21,260 nt of DNA. Source: CAXBCP01 sp963974055 (GTDB taxonomy: Bacteria > Pseudomonadota > Alphaproteobacteria > MPNO01 > UBA830). The DNA lies in contig CAXBCP010000050.1 in the NCBI GenBank assembly GCA_963974055.1, positions 1 to 21,260 of the forward strand, in the 5' to 3' direction. Of the stretch, positions 10,030 to 15,825 are shown one piece after another. The translations under genes were made by a program, and so were the position numbers. How positions within the stretch are numbered: position 1 is the stretch's first letter; the number at the start of each line of letters is the position of its first letter. The notes under the pieces were generated by a model, which saw only the letters and a list, made by a program, of their open reading frames with translations, had not been told where the DNA came from and did no database searches.

Positions 10030-10068
10030 GGTTTTCCGGTCGGGTTTTCCGGTGCGGCGTTCCGGTCC
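10030..10068. repeat. Three degenerate 13-bp tandem repeats between hisN and the yej operon
   Basis: Units at 10030-10042 and 10043-10055 share GGTTTTCCGGT; a third at 10056-10068 is GGCGTTCCGGTCC. They lie in the 196-bp spacer (9924-10119) downstream of hisN and upstream of the first yejA copy. Nothing else in that spacer is recognisable apart from GC-rich inverted patches near 10085-10115. Confidence 0.55.
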
Positions 10069-10119
10069 GGACACGAACGGGCGGCGGTCCGTCCGTCGGT
10101 CTCCCGGGCCGGTTGCCGG

Positions 10120-10899
10120 TCAGTCCCCGATCATCGCCACGATCTCCGCATGGACCCGGCGGTCGCCGCAGGCAAGGACGGTGCCGTCGGATTCCAGGGT
10201 CAGCGGGTTTCCGCGCCAGTCGGTTATGATGCCGCCGGCGGCTTCGATGACCGGGGCGAGGGCGCAGAAATCGTAGGTCTGCAATCCCGCTTCCAGCACC
10301 ACGTCCACGAATCCGGCGGCGAGCTGGGCGTAGGTATAGCAATCGCCGCCATAGACGGCGTGTTTCGCCGCGGCGGCAACCGCCCGCCAGTGTTCCGCCT
10401 GGCGCGGTTCGAACAGGTCGGCGGCGGTGGTCCCCGCGACCGCGTCCGCCAGCGCCGGACAGTCGCGCACGCCGATGGGCGCGCCGTTGAAAAGGGCCTG
10501 GTGGCCGGTCGCGCCGATCCATCTTTCGCCGTTTACCGGCTGGTCGATAATCCCGAGCACCGGCGTGCCGTTGCGGACCAGGGCGATCAGCGTGCCGAAG
10601 ATCGGCCGTCCCGTGATGAACGACTTGGTGCCGTCGATCGGATCGATCACCCAGACGTATTCGGAACCGGTATCGGTATTGCCGAATTCCTCGCCGATGA
10701 TGCCGTCATCCGGGCGGGCAGCGGAAAGGATGTCGCGGATGGCCTGTTCGGCTTCGCGGTCCGCCGCCGTCACGGGCGACGCGTCGGCCTTGTCGTCGAC
10801 GCGGAGCGGCCGCCGGAAATAGGCGCGAATCACGGGGCCGCTGGCATCGGCAAGCCGGTGCGCAAGCGCGATCAGGTCGGGCGGACAGGTTTCGGACAT
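10120..10899 (-). CDS. hisN: Histidinol-phosphatase, inositol monophosphatase family (HisN)
   Basis: 259-residue Mg-dependent phosphatase of the inositol monophosphatase fold. It should dephosphorylate L-histidinol phosphate, the penultimate step of histidine synthesis, in the cytoplasm. Metal-site residues are visible: E70-E71 in GEE, D86-x-x-D89 in DPIDGTKSF, and D210 in the TYDFCALAPVIEAAGG motif. The GGDCYTY segment (184-190) and the YDFCALAP form point to HisN rather than SuhB or CysQ, whose corresponding motifs read differently. The length is normal for the family. It is preceded by a PAS_5 gene on the same strand with a 93-bp gap containing the repeated stop-linked hairpin, so it may be transcribed separately. 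No other his genes are nearby, which is usual for this dispersed gene. Confidence 0.85.
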   Translation of the reverse strand: MSETCPPDLIALAHRLADASGPVIRAYFRRPLRVDDKADASPVTAADREAEQAIRDILSAARPDDGIIGEEFGNTDTGSEYVWVIDPIDGTKSFITGRPIFGTLIALVRNGTPVLGIIDQPVNGERWIGATGHQALFNGAPIGVRDCPALADAVAGTTAADLFEPRQAEHWRAVAAAAKHAVYGGDCYTYAQLAAGFVDVVLEAGLQTYDFCALAPVIEAAGGIITDWRGNPLTLESDGTVLACGDRRVHAEIVAMIGD

Positions 10900-10971
10900 G
10901 CCGCCAGTTTGTCGCGAATCGCGGCGGTTTGAAAGGGACGCTGCGCAGGCGCGGGAACGGGCAGGCGCAAG

Positions 10972-10995
10972 TCCGCGTAAGCGGAATATGCCCTA
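10972..10995 (-). repeat. Stop-codon-linked hairpin element, copy B (3' end of PAS_5 gene)
   Basis: Read on the minus strand, it starts with the PAS gene stop TAG, then one base, GCATATTCCGC, three variable positions and CGCGGA. The TCCGC/GCGGA stem has a 4-nt loop. It is 21/24 identical to copy A at 2311-2334. The loop differs between copies while the stem is kept. Confidence 0.65.
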
Positions 10996-11472
10996 GTGAA
11001 CGACCTTGTAGCTGAAAGCCGAAACGACGCGGTCCACGGTCAGGCCGTTTTCCGACAGCGGCAGCAGGATGCTGCGATACAGGACTTCTTCGCCTTTTTT
11101 GTTGAAGAACCTGCCGACGTCGGCCATGGGCTTTTTCAGGTCCACCGATGCGCGGCAGAACGACAGGCCCATTTCCGTCGAGGACGGCAAGGTATCCAGT
11201 ACCGACATGCCGGTCGGGTCGCGGCCGAGCGCCGCCCGCACCTTTTCGCCGGCGGCGATCACGCGGTCGTCAAGCTCGTCGACGCCGACTTCGATGATCA
11301 TGGATTCTTCTTTGCTGAACGGACAGTCTTCCATGTCGAGGACGGAAGAGGACGGAAGGTCCCGACCGTCGCGGGTGCGTTCCCAGAACTTTAACGCCTT
11401 GCCTACCAGTCTGTTTTCAACATGCGACTGCTCGCGGTTGGATAACCCCGATGCCGAACTCTGCTGTTCCAA
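10993..11472 (-). CDS. Single-domain PAS_5-family protein
   Basis: 159-residue soluble protein. Residues of about 22-157 match the layout of the PAS_5 family, common and multicopy in Rhodospirillales: an opening ALKFWERTRDGRDLPSSSVLDM helix-loop, a central TGMSVLDTL segment, and a closing RSILLPLSENGLTVDRVVSAFSY strand pair. There is no attached kinase, cyclase or DNA-binding domain, so it may be a stand-alone sensor or scaffold; its ligand and role are unknown. The start is TTG at 11472, which directly follows an in-frame TAG two codons upstream and has a GGGGG Shine-Dalgarno run 7 to 8 nt before it. The next in-frame ATG would remove the first PAS_5 segment. An AT-rich 142-bp spacer lies upstream. 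Confidence 0.75.
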   Translation of the reverse strand: MEQQSSASGLSNREQSHVENRLVGKALKFWERTRDGRDLPSSSVLDMEDCPFSKEESMIIEVGVDELDDRVIAAGEKVRAALGRDPTGMSVLDTLPSSTEMGLSFCRASVDLKKPMADVGRFFNKKGEEVLYRSILLPLSENGLTVDRVVSAFSYKVVH

Positions 11473-11614
11473 TGCCTAACCCCCTAGTAAAACGCATACT
11501 AAATACCAATACACCGACAACTAGAGCCTACCCTGCGGCGGTGTTGGTTTACAAATAGTTAATTCATACTGAAAACAATTGTATTAATACTGTATTACCC
11601 GTTTATTGGCGCCG
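11473..11614. promoter_or_regulatory. AT-rich spacer with palindrome upstream of the PAS_5 gene
   Basis: This 142-bp stretch is strikingly AT-rich for the window. It contains a perfect 10-bp palindrome GTATTAATAC at 11581-11590. On the minus strand there are several possible sigma-70-like pairs, for example TTGTCG followed 16 nt later by TATGCG, close to the PAS_5 start. It probably holds the PAS_5 promoter and the 3' end of the cytochrome transcript; no single promoter can be fixed. Confidence 0.4.
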
Positions 11615-12658
11615 TTACTTGATCGGCGCCGGATTGTCGCTCAGCGTCCGCAGATAGGCGAGCACATTGGCGCGGTCGCTGTCTTTCTTCAGGCCGACGA
11701 ACGTCATCTTGGTGCCCTTGGCGTAATCCTTCGGCTTTTCCAGGAAGGCGCTGAGATTCGCGTAATTCCACGGCTTGCCGGACAATCCGCCGATCGCGTC
11801 GGAATACTTGAACCCGTCCACGCTGCCGGGGGCGCGGTTGACGATGTTCCACAGGTTCGGCCCGATGCCGTTCTTGCCGCCCTTTTCCGTGGTGTGGCAG
11901 GCCTTGCACTTGTTGAAGACCCGCTTGCCGCGCTCGGCATCGGCGCTTGCCAGCATATCGGTAATGTTCATTTTCGGCGCTTCCGGCGTGGCGGCGGCGC
12001 TCTGTGCGGCGCTCTGGGCCGCGCTCTGGCCGGCGGCGGCGGCCTCTGCCGGCGCTTCGGCGGCTTTCATGGCGGCCTGTTTCGCCTCTTCCAGTTTCTT
12101 TTCCGCGGCGTCGATCGCCGCCTGGTCGGGCAGCGGCGCCGGGCTGTCGGCGGCCGCCCGCAGGAACGCGACCACGTTGGCGCGGTCCTTGACCTTTTTT
12201 AGCCCGGCGAAGGACATCTTCGTGCCGGAAATATAATCCTTCGGCTTGGCGAGGAATTCGTTCAGGCTTTCATAGGTCCAGGCGCCGGGTTTTTCCTGCA
12301 GCGCGCTGGAATAGGAAAACCCGTCAACCGCGCCGCGCTTGGCGCCGACCACGTTCCACAGGTTGGGGCCGATCTTGTTCTTGCCGTCTTTTTTGGCGTC
12401 GTGGCAGGCCTTGCACTTGGCGAAGACCTTTTCGCCGGCGGCCGCATCGGCCGAGGCCAGCATGCCGACGATGGGCTCCAGCGGGGGCTTGACCTTCACG
12501 ACCGGGGCCGCGGCGTGCATTTCGGCGTCGCCGCCGTGTCCGCCGCCATGTCCGCCCCCCGTGGTCACGAGGTTGTCGCCGATCTTGCCGATGACCACCA
12601 TGACGAGGACCGCCATCAGGACCGCACCGACAATTTTGTTAAGTTCGAATGACGACAT
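11615..12658 (-). CDS. Membrane-anchored tandem (dihaem) cytochrome c
   Basis: 347 residues. An uncleaved N-terminal membrane helix (about 8-30) is followed by a Gly/His-rich linker (34-49). Cytochrome c domain 1 has haem motif CKACH at 82-86 and axial Met148 in GTKMSF. An alanine/glutamine-rich linker (about 178-228) leads to domain 2, with CKACH at 251-255 and Met318 in GTKMTF. The domains are close copies (GPNLWN, DGF.YS, EKPKDY and GTKM.F recur in order), so the gene arose by internal duplication of a CycM/c552-like mitochondrial-type cytochrome. It should carry electrons in the periplasm between the bc1 complex and a terminal oxidase; the exact partner is inferred. It is divergent from kdsB. 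The start is ATG at 12658 with only a weak ribosome site. Confidence 0.9.
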   Translation of the reverse strand: MSSFELNKIVGAVLMAVLVMVVIGKIGDNLVTTGGGHGGGHGGDAEMHAAAPVVKVKPPLEPIVGMLASADAAAGEKVFAKCKACHDAKKDGKNKIGPNLWNVVGAKRGAVDGFSYSSALQEKPGAWTYESLNEFLAKPKDYISGTKMSFAGLKKVKDRANVVAFLRAAADSPAPLPDQAAIDAAEKKLEEAKQAAMKAAEAPAEAAAAGQSAAQSAAQSAAATPEAPKMNITDMLASADAERGKRVFNKCKACHTTEKGGKNGIGPNLWNIVNRAPGSVDGFKYSDAIGGLSGKPWNYANLSAFLEKPKDYAKGTKMTFVGLKKDSDRANVLAYLRTLSDNPAPIK

Positions 12659-12783
12659 GTCGAATTTCCGCTGGAGAGTGAATGTTGCAACCGATTGATC
12701 CGGCAGCGCAAATTTAGCGGGTACCTGCCGGTCTGTCTAATGTCCTTGTCACGAATACGGCATTCCCGCAAGCGTACAAGGGG

Positions 12784-12789
12784 TATAAT
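12784..12789 (+). promoter_or_regulatory. Candidate -10 box for kdsB-pheA
   Basis: A perfect TATAAT lies 47 nt upstream of the kdsB ATG in the 177-bp divergent spacer 12659-12835. The expected -35 position (about 12761-12766) reads CATTCC, a poor match, so this is either a weak promoter or one helped by an activator. Confidence 0.4.
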
Positions 12790-12835
12790 GTCGCACCCGT
12801 AGCGCCGACACCCTTCTCACCATACCCTGAAACCG

Positions 12836-13594
12836 ATGTCCAGACCGTTAAATCCCGTCGTTATCATCCCCGCCCGCCTTGCCGCAACCCGCTTTCCCGA
12901 CAAGCCCCTGGCCGACATTCACGGCGTGCCGATGATCGTCCAGGTGCTGCGCCGGGCGCTCGAAGCCGATATCGGGCCGGTGCTCGTCGCCTGCGGCGAC
13001 CGCGCGATTGCCGACGCCGTCGAAAGCGCCGGCGGCCGGGCGGTGATGACCGACCCCGATCATCCCAGCGGATCCGACCGGGCGTTCGAGGCGTTGTCGC
13101 TGTTCGATCCGGACGGCGCCCATGACGCCGTCGTCAATATCCAGGGCGACCTGCCGACCATCGATCCCGCCGTCGTCGCCGCGGTGCTCGATCCCTTCGC
13201 GACGCCGGACGTCGATATGACGACGCTCGCCGTCGAGATCACCGAGGCGCGCGAGCGCACCGATCCCAATGTGGTGAAGGCGGTGATCGCCCTGCCGCCG
13301 GGCGGCGGGAAAATCGGCCGGGCGCTGTATTTCAGCCGGGCCACCGTGCCGTCGGCGCCGGCCGGGCCGCATTACCATCATATCGGGCTCTACGGTTTCC
13401 GCCGCGCGGCGCTCGGCCGGTTCGTGTCGCTGCCGCCGGGGCGGCTCGAAGTGCAGGAGCGCCTGGAACAGCTGCGCGCCCTCGAGGACGGCATGCGGAT
13501 CGACGTCGCGCTCGTTGACACCGTTCCGCTCGGTGTCGATACTCCCGCCGATCTTGACCGGGCGCGGGCGTTGCTGGCGTCCGGTTTGTCCTGA
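12836..13594 (+). CDS. kdsB: 3-deoxy-manno-octulosonate cytidylyltransferase (CMP-Kdo synthetase)
   Basis: 252-residue cytoplasmic enzyme that joins CTP and Kdo to give CMP-Kdo, the activated sugar for lipopolysaccharide inner core. It has the nucleotidyltransferase opening VVIIPARLAATRFPDKPLADI, with R13/R17-type CTP contacts. HPSGSDRAFEAL follows, then the metal-binding QGDLPTIDP motif (QGDEP in enterics; the L form is common in alphaproteobacteria) and the HHIGLYGFRR motif. LPPGRLEVQERLEQLRALEDG is the usual C-terminal helix, and VDTPADLDRAR closes the domain. Length is normal. It is followed after 17 bp by pheA, so the two are likely cotranscribed. It implies a Gram-negative outer membrane with Kdo-containing LPS. 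Confidence 0.95.
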   Translation: MSRPLNPVVIIPARLAATRFPDKPLADIHGVPMIVQVLRRALEADIGPVLVACGDRAIADAVESAGGRAVMTDPDHPSGSDRAFEALSLFDPDGAHDAVVNIQGDLPTIDPAVVAAVLDPFATPDVDMTTLAVEITEARERTDPNVVKAVIALPPGGGKIGRALYFSRATVPSAPAGPHYHHIGLYGFRRAALGRFVSLPPGRLEVQERLEQLRALEDGMRIDVALVDTVPLGVDTPADLDRARALLASGLS

Positions 13595-13611
13595 CTCGGG
13601 GTAGCGAATCC

Positions 13612-14493
13612 ATGGCCGCGCGCAAGAAAACAGCTCAAAAGGCGACAACGCCGCCGTCCCGCACGATCGCGTTCCAGGGCCAGCCCGGCGCCTATTCGCA
13701 TCTGGCGTGCCGCGAATATTTTCCCGCCATGTCGGCACTGCCGACGGCCGCGTTCGAAGACACGTTCGCCGCCGTGACCGGCGGCCGGGCGAAGCTGGCG
13801 ATGATCCCGATCGAGAATTCGGTGGCCGGGCGCGTCGCCGACATTCACCGCATCATGCCGGATTCGGGCCTGCATATCGTCGGCGAGCGATTCCTGCGCG
13901 TGAACCACCATCTGCTGGCGCCGCCCGGCGCGACGCTGAAATCCATCAGACGCGTCCACAGCCATGTCCACGCGCTCGGCCAGTGCGGCCTGTTCCTGCG
14001 CAAGCACGGGCTCGAAGCGGTGGTGCATGCCGACACGGCGGGGGCGGCGGCCGATATCGCGGCGTCCGGCGACGTGACCGAGGCGGCGATCGCGTCGGAG
14101 CTTGCCGGCGAGGTCTACGGGCTGAAATCGATCCGCGCCAGTATCGAGGACGCCGAGCACAACACCACCCGGTTCGTCGTGATGTCGAAGACGCCGTCGC
14201 GCCCGAAACGCGGCAGCGGCCCGCTGGTGACCAGCTTCGTGTTCCAGGTGCGGAACGTGCCGGCGGCGCTGTACAAGGCGATGGGCGGGTTCGCGACCAA
14301 CGGGGTCAACATGACCAAGCTGGAAAGCTACATGGTCGGCGGCGATTTCGTCGCCACCCAGTTCTATGCCGATGTCGAGGGCGATCCCCGGGACACGGCG
14401 CTGAAGCTCGCGCTCGAAGAGCTCGATTTCTTCACCCACAAGGTCACGATCCTCGGCACCTATCCGGCCGATCCGTTCCGGTTCGGAAAGTAG
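13612..14493 (+). CDS. pheA: Prephenate dehydratase (monofunctional)
   Basis: 293-residue cytoplasmic enzyme converting prephenate to phenylpyruvate in phenylalanine synthesis. The catalytic PDT domain (about 20-190) shows FQGQPGAYSHLA, the PIENSVAGRVAD motif and the essential threonine motif NTTRF (184-188). A C-terminal ACT domain (about 205-285, LVTSFVFQVRNVPAALYKAMGGF, then KLESYMVGG) should give allosteric control by phenylalanine. The ESRP motif of E. coli reads ESYM here, as is usual in this lineage. There is no chorismate mutase domain, and the first 18 residues are a basic leader. It is downstream of kdsB by 17 bp and convergent with nudC, with a hairpin terminator just after the stop. 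Confidence 0.95.
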   Translation: MAARKKTAQKATTPPSRTIAFQGQPGAYSHLACREYFPAMSALPTAAFEDTFAAVTGGRAKLAMIPIENSVAGRVADIHRIMPDSGLHIVGERFLRVNHHLLAPPGATLKSIRRVHSHVHALGQCGLFLRKHGLEAVVHADTAGAAADIAASGDVTEAAIASELAGEVYGLKSIRASIEDAEHNTTRFVVMSKTPSRPKRGSGPLVTSFVFQVRNVPAALYKAMGGFATNGVNMTKLESYMVGGDFVATQFYADVEGDPRDTALKLALEELDFFTHKVTILGTYPADPFRFGK

Positions 14494-14495
14494 GC

Positions 14496-14516
14496 CCGGC
14501 GGACCGGTTCCGCCGG
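14496..14516. terminator. Hairpin between convergent pheA and nudC
   Basis: An 8-bp perfect stem CCGGCGGA/TCCGCCGG with a 5-nt loop begins three bases after the pheA stop. No T run follows on either strand, so it may act as a weak or factor-assisted terminator or as a 3'-end barrier. Confidence 0.5.
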
Positions 14517-14519
14517 AAT

Positions 14520-14555
14520 TACCCCTCGGACTACCCCTCGGATTACCCTTGGCGG
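14520..14555. repeat. 12-bp tandem repeat over the nudC stop codon
   Basis: Units TACCCCTCGGAC (14520-14531), TACCCCTCGGAT (14532-14543) and a degenerate TACCCTTGGCGG (14544-14555). Because the period is a multiple of three, the minus strand reads stop codons TAA, TAG and TAA in the nudC frame within 24 bases. Confidence 0.7.
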
Positions 14556-15451
14556 ATCCATTCGTCGATCAGCCGCCGGGCGATCGAATCGGAGCGCGGG
14601 CGCTGGGCGATCCCGGCGCCGCCATCGGCGAGGTCCTGGCGGGTGAACCATTGCAGGTCCTCGAGCTCGATATCGCATTTGGTGAAATCGTCCGACAGCG
14701 CATCGGCGAAATAGCCGAGCATCAGCGAGGACGGGAACGGCCAGGGCTGCGAAGAATGATAGCGGATATTGGCGACCGCGACCCCGGCTTCCTCCATCAC
14801 CTCGCGGGCGACCGCCTGTTCCAGGCTTTCGCCCGGCTCGACGAACCCGGCCAGGGTCGAATACATGCCCGGCATCCATTCCGCCTTGCGTCCGAGCAGC
14901 GCGCGGTCGTCCTTTTGCACCAGCATGATGACCGCGGGATCGGTGCGCGGGAAATGGGCCGCGCCGCAATCCGGGTTGAGGCATTTGCGCAGATGCCCGG
15001 CATCCCGGCTTTCGGTTGGGCTGCCGCACACGCCGCAGAACATGTGGCGCGAATGCCAGTGCATGATGCCCTTGGCATAGGCGAGGATAGACGCTTCCGT
15101 CCGGTCGAGCACCGCGCCGACCGAGCGCAGGTCGACGAATTCGCTGTCCGCGTGCAGGTCGCCGATCTCGTGCGGTTCCAGCCCGGAAATATCGATGGCG
15201 ACATGGGCGACATCGTTGCGGGTGCCGAGCATCACGGTCAGCGACGACATTTCGATCAGCGCCCGCGCGGCGCCCGTCGGCAGCATCACGCCGCGCGGTT
15301 CGGGGCCGTTCGCGATCAGGTTGCGCGCCCGCCAGACCGGGATCACCATCGTATGTTCGGCGGCGTACTGGGCGGTCAGCCACGCTTCGTCGGTGCGCAG
15401 ATGCGACACCCGGTCGAGCACGGCGTCGGCATAATGATTGTGAGAATCCAT
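14543..15451 (-). CDS. nudC: NAD(+)/NADH diphosphatase (Nudix, NudC)
   Basis: 302-residue Nudix hydrolase that cleaves NADH to NMNH and AMP; E. coli NudC also removes NAD caps from RNA. A four-cysteine zinc ribbon (C139, C142, C157, C162) lies between the N-terminal domain and the Nudix domain. The Nudix box GFVEPGESLEQAVAREVMEEAGV is complete at 202-224. The NADH-specific SQPWPFPSS tag (234-242) follows, which separates NudC from other Nudix enzymes. The start is set at ATG 15451: a longer frame reaches 15613, but it would run through the SRP RNA gene and adds 54 arginine-rich residues with no family match. It is convergent with pheA and divergent from ffs and dnaX. Confidence 0.93.
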   Translation of the reverse strand: MDSHNHYADAVLDRVSHLRTDEAWLTAQYAAEHTMVIPVWRARNLIANGPEPRGVMLPTGAARALIEMSSLTVMLGTRNDVAHVAIDISGLEPHEIGDLHADSEFVDLRSVGAVLDRTEASILAYAKGIMHWHSRHMFCGVCGSPTESRDAGHLRKCLNPDCGAAHFPRTDPAVIMLVQKDDRALLGRKAEWMPGMYSTLAGFVEPGESLEQAVAREVMEEAGVAVANIRYHSSQPWPFPSSLMLGYFADALSDDFTKCDIELEDLQWFTRQDLADGGAGIAQRPRSDSIARRLIDEWIRQG

Positions 15452-15545
15452 GGGATTATAAGTCGCACACAAGCGCAAAACGCGCAATTGGCGAGGCCGG
15501 GCGCGAATAAAGCGGGATTCGGACCGAATCCCGGCCAGACTCCGT

Positions 15546-15575
15546 TTGGCCCCGGCGCGCCGGACCTGATATACT
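15546..15575 (+). promoter_or_regulatory. Probable sigma-70 promoter of ffs
   Basis: TTGGCC (15546-15551) and TATACT (15570-15575) are separated by 18 bp. The -10 box ends 6 bp before the predicted 5' end of the SRP RNA, the right distance for its transcription start. Confidence 0.65.
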
Positions 15576-15581
15576 GCCCGC

Positions 15582-15677
15582 GGGAGGCTGGCGGCGGACG
15601 GATTGCTCGCCAACCCGGTCAGGTCCGGAAGGAAGCAGCCGTAACGAGATTTACCCGGGTCGCCTCACCAGTCTCCC
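15582..15677 (+). ncRNA. ffs: Signal recognition particle RNA (4.5S type)
   Basis: The conserved SRP apical region is present: GGTCAGGTCCGGAAGGAAGC then AGCCGTAACGAG around 15619-15651, with the GGAA-type tetraloop and the asymmetric internal loop that binds Ffh M domain and FtsY. The ends GGGAGGCTGG (15582-15591) and CCAGTCTCCC (15668-15677) pair over ten positions with one G-U, closing a 96-nt hairpin, the normal size for alphaproteobacterial small SRP RNA. It acts in cotranslational targeting to the inner membrane. A small CCTGA/TCAGG hairpin at 15679-15691 follows but has no T run. Position next to dnaX is a recurrent alphaproteobacterial arrangement. Confidence 0.93.
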
Positions 15678-15825
15678 ACCTGATATTCAGGCCGTAAATT
15701 CAGGCGCCGCCGCGCTGCAGGTCCGGGCGCCGCCGTGCCCCTTCGGTCTTGCCGATTCCGGCGATTGCGGCGCAGGATAACGGCAGAGCGGAATGCCGCC
15801 GGACCGGAGAATTTAAAAGCCAGTT

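Noticed and set aside
10120..10899. SuhB or CysQ identity for the inositol monophosphatase family gene
   Set aside because: The GGDCYTY and TYDFCALAPVIEAAGG motifs fit histidinol-phosphatase HisN better, although a search would be needed for certainty.
15452..15613. 54-codon N-terminal extension of nudC
   Set aside because: It would be encoded through the SRP RNA gene and promoter, is arginine-rich, and NudC homology starts at the ATG at 15451.
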